The notes below the pieces were generated by a model. It ran no database searches. It saw only the letters and a program-made list of their open reading frames with translations, and was not told the DNA's origin. Below, in pieces: positions 9,139-17,574 of a stretch of 36,577 nt of DNA (the stretch's first letter is position 1; the number at the start of each line of letters is the position of its first letter). Position numbers and translations under genes: made by a program. Source of the stretch: Candidatus Cybelea palsarum (GTDB taxonomy: Bacteria; Vulcanimicrobiota; Vulcanimicrobiia; Vulcanimicrobiales; Vulcanimicrobiaceae). Location: NCBI GenBank assembly GCA_003166915.1, contig PMUK01000199.1, positions 1 through 36,577 of the forward strand, read 5' to 3'.

Positions 9139-12100
9139 TGCTGGTTTCGACGATACTCTTTGCGGCCGCGGCGTACGCGAATCTGTCGTGGCGTTCGATT
9201 GGACCGGCGATCGCGGGCGGCCGCGTCGCCGCGGTGGCGGGAACGCCGCAAGACGACCAGCTCTACTATCTCGGAACCGCCGGCGGCGGCGTGTGGCGCT
9301 CGGTCAATGGCGGTGCGACGTGGCAGCCCGTCTTTGAAAAGCAGGCGGTTTCGGCAATCGGCGCGGTCGCCATCGATCCGACCAACGAGCGCGTCGTCTG
9401 GGCGGGAACCGGCGAGGCGAACCCGCGCAACGACGTCAGCTATGGCGACGGACTCTACAAATCGAGCGACGGCGGAAAGACGTGGCGGCGCGCCGGCTTA
9501 GCCGGCGTTTGGAGTATCTCGCGCATCGCAATCGATCCGCGCGATTCACGCCACGTCGTCGTCGGCGCGTTCGGTGATCCGTTCAAAGATTCAACGAATC
9601 GCGGCGTCTACGTCACGTTTGATGGCGGAGAAAGGTGGAGCAAGTCGCTCTATCTCAGTCCGGCGAGCGGTGCGAGCGACGTTGCGATCAATCCGGTAGA
9701 TCCAAAGATTGTCTACGCTGGCATGTGGCACTTTCGCCGCGTTCCTTGGACCTTCACCAGCGGCGGCCCCGACGGCGGGCTCTATAAATCAACCGACGGT
9801 GGCCGTAGGTGGAGAAAGCTTAACGGCCACGGATTGCCGCAGGGGTTCACCGGTCGTATCGGCTTGGCGATTGCGCCCAGCCGTCCGAGCCGGATCTTTG
9901 CGCTCATCGAAGCGGCGGGTGGAATTCTATGGCGCTCCGACGACGCCGGCGCGCGCTGGAAAATGATCAGCGGCGATACGCTCGTCGATCAGCGTCCATT
10001 TTACTTCACACACATTGCCGTCGACCCGAAAAATCCCAATCACGTCTACGCGGTTTCGGAGATGCTCTCCGAGAGCAAAGACGGCGGCCGCAAGTTCAAG
10101 GAGATCGCCAAGGACGTTCACGTTGACTATCACGCGATCTGGATCGCTCCCAACGATCCCAAGCGGATCATCACCGGTGAAGATGGCGGATTCGCGCTTA
10201 CGAGCGACCTCGAACACTGGTCGTTTTCCCGGAATCTAACGATCGGCCAGATCTATCACGTCGGTCTCTCCAACGAAAACCCGTACACTGTCTGTGCGGC
10301 CTTCCAGGACAACAACGGTTTTTGCGGTCCGTCGAACTCGCTCGACGACGAAGGCATTCTCAACCGCCATTGGATCAACGTCGTCGGCGGCGACGGAATG
10401 TGGACGGTTCCCGACCCAATCGACCCGAATTATATTTGGGCCGATTTGGAGGACGGTGCGGTCACTCTTTTCGATCGCAGGACCGGCGTCAGCCGCTTCA
10501 TTCGTCCGTACGACTCATTTCCCGGGAGTTTTCTCGGGCCGTTTGACTTGAGCAAAGCCGCGTACCGCTTCAATTGGGATTCACCGATTGCATTTGCCCC
10601 TTGGGACGGCCACGTTGCGTGGTTTGGCGGGAACGTCGTGTTTGCGTCGACCGATCGCGGCGAAACGTGGCGGCCGATCAGCCCGGATCTTACGCGCAAT
10701 ATTAAGGAGCACCAGCTGCCCTCCGGAGGGCCGCTGGCGAAGGACGTCTCCGGCGCCGAGTACTCCGACACGATCCTCTATATGGAGGGTTCCTCGATAG
10801 ACCAGGGTGAGATTTGGGTTGGAACCGACGACGGCTACGTGCAAATGACCCGCGACGGAGGGTCGCATTGGCAAAACGTTACACCGCCCGGAGCGCCGCA
10901 GTTCGCGCGCTTCGAAACGGTCGCGCCGTCGCCGTTGGTCGCCGGAGCGGCGTATGCGATTGCGGATAACCATCGCGTGGGAGACTACGCTCCCTACGTT
11001 TACGTCACGCACGATTACGGCGCGCACTGGACGAAAATCGTCGATGGACTTCCAGGGGATCAGTACGCGCGCACGATCCGTCCCGATACTCGCAACCCGT
11101 ATCTGCTCTACGCGGGAACGGAGAACGGTCTTTGGGTTTCGCTCGACAACGGCGCTCGCTGGCAAGATTTCCGAATCAATCTGCCTGCAGTCTCGGTGCG
11201 GGACATCCGGATCCAACCCCAATTCAACGACTTGGTCATTGCGACGCACGGACGCGACGCATGGATTCTCGACGACCTCGACTCCCTGCAACAGCTCGGC
11301 AATGCAGAGCGCGCCGGCGCCATGCTCTTCGCACCGCGAATAGCCTACGAGTATCACTACCATTCCAACGATCCCGGAATCTACACACAGTTCGCGGGCG
11401 ACAATCCGCCAAAGGGTGCGATCGTAGATTTTTATCAGACGGCGCGGCAGAAAAAAGCGCTTTCGTTGCAAATTCTCGATGCCGGCGGCACCGTCATTCG
11501 GACCGTGAGCGGCACGCATAAGGTAAAGGGCAAAGAAGAGCCCTACGTCCCCAACAAAGCCGGCATCAACCGTTACGTTTGGGATTTTACGGAGGACGCG
11601 CCGGCGAAATGGCATGGCGCCGCGCGTGAAGAGTACCAAGGGCCCAAGACGGGCCCGACCGTCGTGCCGGGAACGTATACCGTTCGCTTAGCGCTGGGTG
11701 CGCAAACGCTGACGCAAAGGGTTACGGTGAAGCCCGACCCGCGCGACCAATGGACGCAACAGCAGTACGAATCCGGTTATGCTTTCGCGCGCAAGTATTC
11801 GACGATCTACGGAAAGATCGACGAAGTTCTCAACAACCTCGACGCGATCAAGAAGTCGCTGACGCGCGTCGCGGCATCGGCGAAGAACGATGCAGCGATT
11901 GCAAGCCAAGTAACCGCGGCTTCGCAGAGCTGGGGCCCGGTCTTCGCCGCATTCACCGCCGACTACAAGAACGATGAGGATTCGATCCAGCGCGGTGGTG
12001 CGTTGCGCGAATCGATTCCGCGCACCGGCTTTGGCGGTCCGCAGCTTCCGCCAACGGCGGAGCAGCTCGATTATGCGAAGCGCTTCGATGCCGCGTACGC

Positions 12101-12212
12101 CGCGGCGGTTGCGCAGTACAACGACTACGTCGGACTGCTTTCGCCGCTGCAGGGTGCCTTGAAGAATGCCGGCATCAAGCCGGTCGACGGCGCAGCACCC
12201 GTGTCACCCTGA
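9138..12212 (+). CDS. Secreted BNR/Asp-box (VPS10-like) repeat protein, second of a tandem pair
   Basis: The 1024-residue paralogue of the upstream gene is collinear along nearly its whole length. It has a short signal peptide (MLVSTILFAAAAYA), then directly the propeller without the Pro/Ser linker. Asp-box turns include SVNGGATW, SSDGGKTW, STDGGRRW, TRDGGSHW, THDYGAHW and SLDNGARW. The C-terminal region has the same GTHKV...YVPNKAG.NRY.WDF block as its partner and a helical tail with extra residues. The ATG overlaps the preceding stop by one base, so the pair is translationally coupled. The last codons (VSP, stop) are supplied by a repeat element. The role is unknown; secretion and a carbohydrate- or peptide-binding propeller are the best guesses. 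Confidence 0.85.
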   Translation: MLVSTILFAAAAYANLSWRSIGPAIAGGRVAAVAGTPQDDQLYYLGTAGGGVWRSVNGGATWQPVFEKQAVSAIGAVAIDPTNERVVWAGTGEANPRNDVSYGDGLYKSSDGGKTWRRAGLAGVWSISRIAIDPRDSRHVVVGAFGDPFKDSTNRGVYVTFDGGERWSKSLYLSPASGASDVAINPVDPKIVYAGMWHFRRVPWTFTSGGPDGGLYKSTDGGRRWRKLNGHGLPQGFTGRIGLAIAPSRPSRIFALIEAAGGILWRSDDAGARWKMISGDTLVDQRPFYFTHIAVDPKNPNHVYAVSEMLSESKDGGRKFKEIAKDVHVDYHAIWIAPNDPKRIITGEDGGFALTSDLEHWSFSRNLTIGQIYHVGLSNENPYTVCAAFQDNNGFCGPSNSLDDEGILNRHWINVVGGDGMWTVPDPIDPNYIWADLEDGAVTLFDRRTGVSRFIRPYDSFPGSFLGPFDLSKAAYRFNWDSPIAFAPWDGHVAWFGGNVVFASTDRGETWRPISPDLTRNIKEHQLPSGGPLAKDVSGAEYSDTILYMEGSSIDQGEIWVGTDDGYVQMTRDGGSHWQNVTPPGAPQFARFETVAPSPLVAGAAYAIADNHRVGDYAPYVYVTHDYGAHWTKIVDGLPGDQYARTIRPDTRNPYLLYAGTENGLWVSLDNGARWQDFRINLPAVSVRDIRIQPQFNDLVIATHGRDAWILDDLDSLQQLGNAERAGAMLFAPRIAYEYHYHSNDPGIYTQFAGDNPPKGAIVDFYQTARQKKALSLQILDAGGTVIRTVSGTHKVKGKEEPYVPNKAGINRYVWDFTEDAPAKWHGAAREEYQGPKTGPTVVPGTYTVRLALGAQTLTQRVTVKPDPRDQWTQQQYESGYAFARKYSTIYGKIDEVLNNLDAIKKSLTRVAASAKNDAAIASQVTAASQSWGPVFAAFTADYKNDEDSIQRGGALRESIPRTGFGGPQLPPTAEQLDYAKRFDAAYAAAVAQYNDYVGLLSPLQGALKNAGIKPVDGAAPVSP

Positions 12213-12257
12213 GCCCTTCGTCCTTCGACTGCGCTCAGGACAGGCTCTGTCGAACGG
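12201..12257. repeat. Palindromic repeat supplying stop codons to two convergent genes
   Basis: The element contains GTGTCACCCTGAGCCCTTCG (12201-12220), then CCTTCGAC, CTCAGGACAGGCTC and GTCGAACGG, with CTTCGAC/GTCGAAC inverted ends. The TGA at 12210-12212 ends the plus-strand BNR gene. The TGA read on the minus strand at 12237-12235 ends the serine hydrolase gene. It may also act as a bidirectional terminator through its hairpins. Other copies lie at 7769, 12392 and 17773. Confidence 0.75.
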
Positions 12258-13104
12258 GGAAAAGTCGCCGCAAGAACGTTTCGTGCCGGAACGATGCGCT
12301 CGCGCCGAAATGTACGACCGTCAGATCGAGCGACGGGATCAGGTAAAGCGCTTGGCCTGCCGAGCCGCTCGCGTAGTCGAGATCCTTCGGCGTCCTGAGC
12401 GCAGTCGAAGGGCGAGCGCCAAGCCACCAGCCCAGGCCGTAGTGCGCATTAGGCGGAGAGCCCTCGAAGCAAGGCGCGAGAACGTCGCGCAGGCGCGCGA
12501 CGTAGCGTCCGTATGCAAGCCAGTCCAAGGCGCAGAGTGATGCGCCCGTTGGCAGCGGATGCGTTCCGTCCTTTAGGCTGCGCCAGCTCGCCACCCGGAC
12601 GCCCGCCGGGTCGAGAACGCGCTCGCGCAGATAATCGTGCGGCGTGAGCTTGCGATCGGCGAGCTTGCGTGCGAGCACGGCGCCAAAGACTTGAAACGGA
12701 ATGCCGCCATACGTAAACCGCGAGCCCGGCTCGTTTTTCAGCGGCGTCGCTAGGGCGCGCTCGTACTCCGGAACGGCCGCACCCAAGCCGCCGAAACCAA
12801 AGCCGGCCGTAAGCGAGAGCAGCATGCGCAAGGTGACGCGGCGCTTCCATGGATCGTCGCGCCACGAGGCAAATGTCGCAGCGACCGTTTCGTCGAGTTC
12901 GAGCAATCCATCGTCGCGCGCGCAGAGCGCCGCGGGGCCCCAAAAGCTCTTCGTTCCGCTGTAAAGCAAATGCGGTTTCTGCTCGCCAAAAGCACCGCCG
13001 TACTCCTGCGCGACGATCTGGTCGCCGAGCGCAATAAGGATCGCATGCAACGCGTGCGTGCGGGCGTATGCGAGCGCAGCCGGAATCTCGATCTCGAGCG
13101 CCAT
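12235..13104 (-). CDS. Serine hydrolase, class C beta-lactamase/DD-peptidase fold
   Basis: The 289-residue protein has the SxxK motif as SGTK (Ser49, Lys52). The second motif is Tyr132 in TYGG, where the common form is YSN/YxN. No clear KTG/HxG box is visible; GSAGQ near residue 247 is the likely counterpart. There is no signal peptide, so it is probably cytoplasmic or unconventional. The family includes esterases, DD-peptidases and beta-lactamases, and the substrate cannot be told. Residues 232-238 (PSTALRT) and the last residues (VRQSLS) are encoded by two inverted copies of a dispersed repeat, so the native C-terminus has been altered. It starts 38 bases from the divergent sugar porter. 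Confidence 0.8.
   Translation of the reverse strand: MALEIEIPAALAYARTHALHAILIALGDQIVAQEYGGAFGEQKPHLLYSGTKSFWGPAALCARDDGLLELDETVAATFASWRDDPWKRRVTLRMLLSLTAGFGFGGLGAAVPEYERALATPLKNEPGSRFTYGGIPFQVFGAVLARKLADRKLTPHDYLRERVLDPAGVRVASWRSLKDGTHPLPTGASLCALDWLAYGRYVARLRDVLAPCFEGSPPNAHYGLGWWLGARPSTALRTPKDLDYASGSAGQALYLIPSLDLTVVHFGASASFRHETFLRRLFPVRQSLS
12392..12411. repeat. Inverted 20-base copy of the dispersed repeat inside the serine hydrolase gene
   Basis: The bases here are the exact reverse complement of 12222-12241 (CCTTCGACTGCGCTCAGGAC). The copy lies in frame and encodes PSTALRT in the hydrolase. The two inverted copies are about 150 bases apart and bracket the last part of the gene, so they could also pair in the mRNA. 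Confidence 0.85.
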
Positions 13105-13142
13105 TGGAGGAGCGTTCGCACGCCGCTTGCAAAAGCGCCTGC

Positions 13143-14468
13143 ATGAGAGGGTACGTTCTGCTCGTAGCGTCGATCGCAGCGCTGGGAGGCTTGCTCTTCG
13201 GCTACGATACCGGCGTGATCTCCGGCGCGATCCTTTTCATTAGCAAGCAGTTTGCGCTGGACAACCGGCTCCAGGCTTTTACAATTAGCGTCGTCTTGAT
13301 AGGCTGCATCGGCGGCTCGGCCGTCTCAGGGTCGGTGGCCGACCGCATCGGCCGGCGGCCGACGCTTTTCGGAGCCGGCGTTATCTTCTTGCTCGGCGCG
13401 CTGCTTTCGGCCCTAGCGGGAGACGAGGCGATACTGCTCTGTGGGCGTTTCGTCGTCGGTCTCGGGATCGGCTTGAGCTCGGTCGTGGCGCCCCTCTACA
13501 TCTCCGAGGTCGCGCCTGCGCCGGTGCGTGGCGCGTTGGTTTCGCTCTACCAATTCGCGATAACGATCGGCATTCTCGCGGCATACATCGTCGATTACCT
13601 GCTCGCGGGCGGCGCGCAGTGGCGCTGGATGTTAGGCCTCGCCGTCATTCCGTCATTGATCTTGATGGGTGGAATGATTCGCATGCCGGAGAGCCCGCGC
13701 TATCTGTTCAAGGTTGGACGCGACCCTCTCGCTCGTGAGGAACTGCAACGCATTTACGAAGACGAAAGCGCCAGCGAACGTGAAGAAGCTTCCATTTTGG
13801 AGAGCCTGAAAGTCAAGCGCGGCGGTCTGCGTGCATTACTGAGCCCGGCGATCCGGCCGGCGCTCTTCATCGGCATCACGCTGGCGGTTTTGCAGCAGGT
13901 CACCGGAATCAACTCAGTCATCTATTATGGACCACGCATCTTCGAGATGGCAGGCGTCGGATCTGACGCAGCCTCGATTTTGGCGCAGTCGCTAGTCGGC
14001 TCCGTAAACTGCGGGATGACGCTCGTCGCGATTTTCTTTGTCGATCGCATCGGACGTAAGCCGTTGCTCTATGCCGGGCTCACCGGCATGTTCGTGGCAC
14101 TGACCGTCATGGCGTACGCGTTCTCGCAACCGCATCTCTCGGGTTCGCTCGCTGCGATAGCGCTCGTCAGTATGATGGTCTACGTGGGCAGTTTTGCATT
14201 TAGCTTCGGCCCCATTCTTTGGCTGCTGATCGCCGAGATCTTTCCGCTACCAGTGCGTGGAACCGGGATGTCGGTTTCGACGCTGGCCAACTGGGTGGGA
14301 AATTTCGCGGTTTCGCAGTCCTTTTTGACGATGGTCGAGCGTCTAGGAAGCCCGGTGACGTTCGGTGTCTATGCGTTGCTCTGCATCGTGACGATCGTCT
14401 TCGTGCGCGCGATGGTCCCGGAAACGAAGCAGGAGCTGCTGGAAGAAGTACGCGTTGGCGCGGCTTAG
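13143..14468 (+). CDS. Sugar porter family MFS transporter
   Basis: The 441-residue, 12-helix major facilitator has the full sugar-porter signature set: GYDTGVISGA near the N-terminus, DRIGRRP in the loop between helices 2 and 3, PESPRYL after helix 6, QQVTGINSVIYYGP in helix 7, DRIGRKPLL between helices 8 and 9, and PETKQ at the end. Such proteins carry hexoses, pentoses or inositol, usually with protons, across the inner membrane. The ATG at 13143 gives MRGYVLLVASIAALGG; the longer open frame upstream is antisense to the serine hydrolase. There is no clear Shine-Dalgarno sequence. The next gene's TTG start lies 14 bases inside its 3' end. The substrate is not identifiable. Confidence 0.93.
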   Translation: MRGYVLLVASIAALGGLLFGYDTGVISGAILFISKQFALDNRLQAFTISVVLIGCIGGSAVSGSVADRIGRRPTLFGAGVIFLLGALLSALAGDEAILLCGRFVVGLGIGLSSVVAPLYISEVAPAPVRGALVSLYQFAITIGILAAYIVDYLLAGGAQWRWMLGLAVIPSLILMGGMIRMPESPRYLFKVGRDPLAREELQRIYEDESASEREEASILESLKVKRGGLRALLSPAIRPALFIGITLAVLQQVTGINSVIYYGPRIFEMAGVGSDAASILAQSLVGSVNCGMTLVAIFFVDRIGRKPLLYAGLTGMFVALTVMAYAFSQPHLSGSLAAIALVSMMVYVGSFAFSFGPILWLLIAEIFPLPVRGTGMSVSTLANWVGNFAVSQSFLTMVERLGSPVTFGVYALLCIVTIVFVRAMVPETKQELLEEVRVGAA

Positions 14469-15993
14469 CATCGTTATACCGGTCTACGACAACTGGTGGC
14501 TCACCGCGCGGTGCTTGAGCGAGCTGGACCGGCTGCAGCGAGCCGGTTCGGCGAGTTTCGAAACGATCGTGGTCGATAACGCCTCGACCGACGAAACGCC
14601 CGAAGCGATTGCCGCTTTCCCGTGGGTGCGCTATCTCCGCCACGAGACGAACCGCAACTTTGCCGGAGCGTGTAACGCGGGCGCGCGCATGGCCGAGGCG
14701 CCGCTCGCGCTCTTTCTCAACAACGATGCCTATCCGGTCGGCGACGCCCTGACGCCGCTGGTTGCGGCCTTCGACCGGCCCGAGGTCGCCATTGCGGGCG
14801 GAGCGCTGTTCTTCGAGGACGGCGTGACGCAAGCGGCGGGGCTCGTCCTGTTGCGCAATGCGCACTGGCACTATTCGTGTCGCAATCTGCCTTCGTCGCT
14901 CGACGGCGTGACCACGTCTCGCGATGCGTTGGCCGTGTCGGGTGCGGCCATGGCCGTGCGCACGGAATGGTTCCTCGAGGGCGGTGGATTCGACGAGTCG
15001 TTCGTCAACGGCTTTGAGGATGTCGACCTTTGCCTGCGAGCGCGCGAACGAGGCGCCGCAATTGCATATGTTGCCGAGGCTCGTTTCGCGCACTATGAAG
15101 GCGCTTCAGCGGGTCGATTCGATCGAGAACGGGAGAACGAGGAGCGCTTCTATCGACAGTGGGCTTCGCGCCTGGCGCCTCTGCCGCGAACGCAACGCGG
15201 CGAAGTCGGAGCAATAGCGATGCCGGAAAACGCGCATGAAGAACCATTGCTCGCGGCGGCGCGCGTGGACCTCGCGGCTGCGCTACGCGCCTTCGGCCAT
15301 CCGGTCGTGCGTAGACCGTTGCGACGCCGTGGTTGGTTCGATCCGCGATTTCGGCAGGCCGCGTCGATCGAGTGGTTTTCGCGAGAAGTTTCGCAGCCGG
15401 GAATCAGGATCGAGCGTCGTGCGAAGACCTTTCCTTCGATTCGCACGCTCGGCGCGATCGACATCGAGGTTCCATGGCTTCCTTGTGCTTCGGCCGATAG
15501 CGTCGCCGCTTGCGCGGTAAGCCGCTCGGACGATCCGTCGTGCACCACCATCGGACTCGCCGGCGATGCTGATGATTTTCACGACGTTGACCTGGGCTAT
15601 CCGGTCGTGCGAATTACACAGGAGATGCTGCTCGGCCAAGGGGAGCGCGTGCCCGTTGCCTGTGTCGTTCATTGCGGCTTGACCGACGACGCCGCGTTCG
15701 GCAACGTGTTGCTGGGGCAAGCCGGGCTTCCGGCCATCGCGCTTTCCAACGAGGGATTGGGCACCATCTTCGCCGCCGACGTCGCCATTTTCGCGCAGCG
15801 CTCGGAGTTACGGGGTGCAGTTGCTCGTTTTGTCAACGGTGCTCCGCGAGACTCGTACGGCCATCTTGTCGCGGCCGACTCGCGACGCCGTTTCTCCCCT
15901 CGCCGAAGCGCGATTCGCGTCGTGGATTTGCTTTGTGCGGCTCGCTTTGGTTTGGAGCGGCCCGCCACCGTACGAACGAATACACCCCTTTAG
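14455..15993 (+). CDS. Family 2 glycosyltransferase with an extra C-terminal domain
   Basis: The 512-residue protein starts with a GT-A domain: LSIVIPVYDNW at residues 4-14, VVDNASTDET near 39-48, a nucleotide-sugar/metal motif LFLNNDA (Asp91), and GGFDESFVNGFEDVDLCLRARERG with the usual ED catalytic pair. Residues from about 250 to 512 resemble a worn GT-B-like half (LSNEGLGTIFAADVAIFAQRSELRGAVARFV near the end), but no catalytic motif is clear. The start is TTG at 14455, with GGAAGAAG about 6 bases upstream; it overlaps the sugar porter by 14 bases. It probably adds sugars to a surface polysaccharide or lipid. Its stop abuts the convergent hyuB stop as the palindrome TAGCTA. Confidence 0.85.
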   Translation: MARLSIVIPVYDNWWLTARCLSELDRLQRAGSASFETIVVDNASTDETPEAIAAFPWVRYLRHETNRNFAGACNAGARMAEAPLALFLNNDAYPVGDALTPLVAAFDRPEVAIAGGALFFEDGVTQAAGLVLLRNAHWHYSCRNLPSSLDGVTTSRDALAVSGAAMAVRTEWFLEGGGFDESFVNGFEDVDLCLRARERGAAIAYVAEARFAHYEGASAGRFDRERENEERFYRQWASRLAPLPRTQRGEVGAIAMPENAHEEPLLAAARVDLAAALRAFGHPVVRRPLRRRGWFDPRFRQAASIEWFSREVSQPGIRIERRAKTFPSIRTLGAIDIEVPWLPCASADSVAACAVSRSDDPSCTTIGLAGDADDFHDVDLGYPVVRITQEMLLGQGERVPVACVVHCGLTDDAAFGNVLLGQAGLPAIALSNEGLGTIFAADVAIFAQRSELRGAVARFVNGAPRDSYGHLVAADSRRRFSPRRSAIRVVDLLCAARFGLERPATVRTNTPL

Positions 15994-17574
15994 CTAGGTC
16001 GCACCGGACTTGCCATAGCCGCCGCCGCCCGGGGTTTGAACGGTCAGCACGTCTCCCGGCTCGAGCGACAGACTCGTCTTTGCGGCGATGCGCGTTTCGG
16101 TTCCGTCGTGCTTCAAGGTATGCCGACCGCAAGCGCCCGATTCTCCGCCATGCGCCCCAGGTGGGCGCAGCGTGTGACGATCCGCGAGGAGCGTTGCTTG
16201 TGCGGTACCTTCCGTGAGCTCGATCGCGCGGATCAGACCGTTGCCGCCGCGGTGCCGGCCCGCACCGCCGGTGCCTTCCGCGATTTCGTAGCGCGTGATG
16301 CGCAACGGATACTCGCGTTCGACAGCTTCGATCGGAGTGTTGAGCGTATTGGTCATGTGGCAGTGGATGGCGTCGACGCCATCAGCGCCCGGACGCCCGC
16401 CCGAGCCGCAGCCGTTGGTTTCGTAGAAGGCCCAGGTTCGCCCGTCGGGCCGCGTTCCGCCGAGCATCACGTTGCTCATCGTGCCGCCGCTGCAGGCCGG
16501 CACGCGCGCGGGAGCGGCGCATGCCAACGCTTGCAGGACGACCTCGGCGTTGCGCATGCTGGTCTCGACGTTGCCGCCCGAGACGGGTGCGGGACGGCGC
16601 GGATTGAGCAACGTGCCTTCGGGCACGCGCACTTCGACTGGGCGAAAACAGCCTTCGTTCATTGGAATCGTGGAATCGGTGACGGCGCGCAGCGCATAGT
16701 GGACGCCGGAAAGCGTCACGCCGAACACGGCATTGAGCGGAGCGGTGAGTTGCGCGGAGGTTCCCGAGTAATCGAGCAGTGCGCTGCCATCGCGCAGCTC
16801 CAGCCGCAATGCGATCGCGATGCGCGGCTCGCCGCGGCGATCTTCCAGATAGTCCGTCGCGTGGAAAACACCGTCGCCGATCTTACGAAGCGCAGCCCGC
16901 ATCGCTCGCTCGCTGCCGTCAAGCGCGCGCGCGACTGCCTCGTCGAACGTTTGCGCGCCGTAGCGGCTCACAAGCTCGAGCAGGCGTCGTTCTCCGGTGT
17001 AGTTGCCGGCGATCTGCGCCCGAAGATCCCCGCTGCAAGCATCGGGCGTTCTCGAATTCGCGCGAAAGAGCGCGACCGTCTCGGCAACGACACGATCTTC
17101 GCGCATCAAACGCATCGGTGGAACGACGACGCCTTCGGCAAAGAGGTCCGCCGCATCGGCCGGCATCGAGCCCGGCGCCGCGCCGCCGACGTCCGCGTGA
17201 TGCGCCTTATTGGCGGCGAACCCGGCCAGTCGCCCTCCGTCGAAGATCGGCCGCAACAGCGTCACGTCGTTGAGATGAGTGCCCGTCACGTAGGGATCGT
17301 TCGCAACCCACATCTCGCCCTCGCGAACGCCGCCGTGTTCGCGCGCAATGATCTCGAGCATGCGTTTGAGCCCCCACGGCAGCGAGCCAAGGTGCACTGG
17401 AATGTGCTCGGCTTGCGCGATCAAACGGCCGTCGCGGTCGAAGAGCGCGCAGGAATGGTCGAGCCGCTCTTTGATGTTCGGCGAGTAGGCGCTATTGCGC
17501 ACGGCAAGGCCCATCTCTTCGCTCGCATATACGAGCGCTGCGCTGACGATCTCTGCCACTATCGGATCGATCAT
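15994..17574 (-). CDS. hyuB: Hydantoinase B/oxoprolinase family protein
   Basis: The 526-residue large subunit of the N-methylhydantoinase/5-oxoprolinase/acetophenone carboxylase family begins with the typical MIDPIVAEIVSAALVYASEEMG. It has conserved blocks SPNIKERLDHSCALFD, DPYVTGTHLNDVTLLRPIF, HHADVGGAAPGS and GGGGYG at the end. With HyuA it would carry out ATP-dependent opening or carboxylation of a cyclic amide or ketone; the substrate is unknown. The start overlaps the hyuA stop (ATGA, 17574-17571), so the two are coupled. A long open frame on the opposite strand is a shadow caused by high GC. Confidence 0.93.
   Translation of the reverse strand: MIDPIVAEIVSAALVYASEEMGLAVRNSAYSPNIKERLDHSCALFDRDGRLIAQAEHIPVHLGSLPWGLKRMLEIIAREHGGVREGEMWVANDPYVTGTHLNDVTLLRPIFDGGRLAGFAANKAHHADVGGAAPGSMPADAADLFAEGVVVPPMRLMREDRVVAETVALFRANSRTPDACSGDLRAQIAGNYTGERRLLELVSRYGAQTFDEAVARALDGSERAMRAALRKIGDGVFHATDYLEDRRGEPRIAIALRLELRDGSALLDYSGTSAQLTAPLNAVFGVTLSGVHYALRAVTDSTIPMNEGCFRPVEVRVPEGTLLNPRRPAPVSGGNVETSMRNAEVVLQALACAAPARVPACSGGTMSNVMLGGTRPDGRTWAFYETNGCGSGGRPGADGVDAIHCHMTNTLNTPIEAVEREYPLRITRYEIAEGTGGAGRHRGGNGLIRAIELTEGTAQATLLADRHTLRPPGAHGGESGACGRHTLKHDGTETRIAAKTSLSLEPGDVLTVQTPGGGGYGKSGAT

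Noticed and set aside
5944-12212. BNR repeats as a CRISPR-like or satellite array
   Set aside because: The repetition is at protein level (Asp-box propeller turns) and in a gene duplication, not short direct DNA repeats with spacers.
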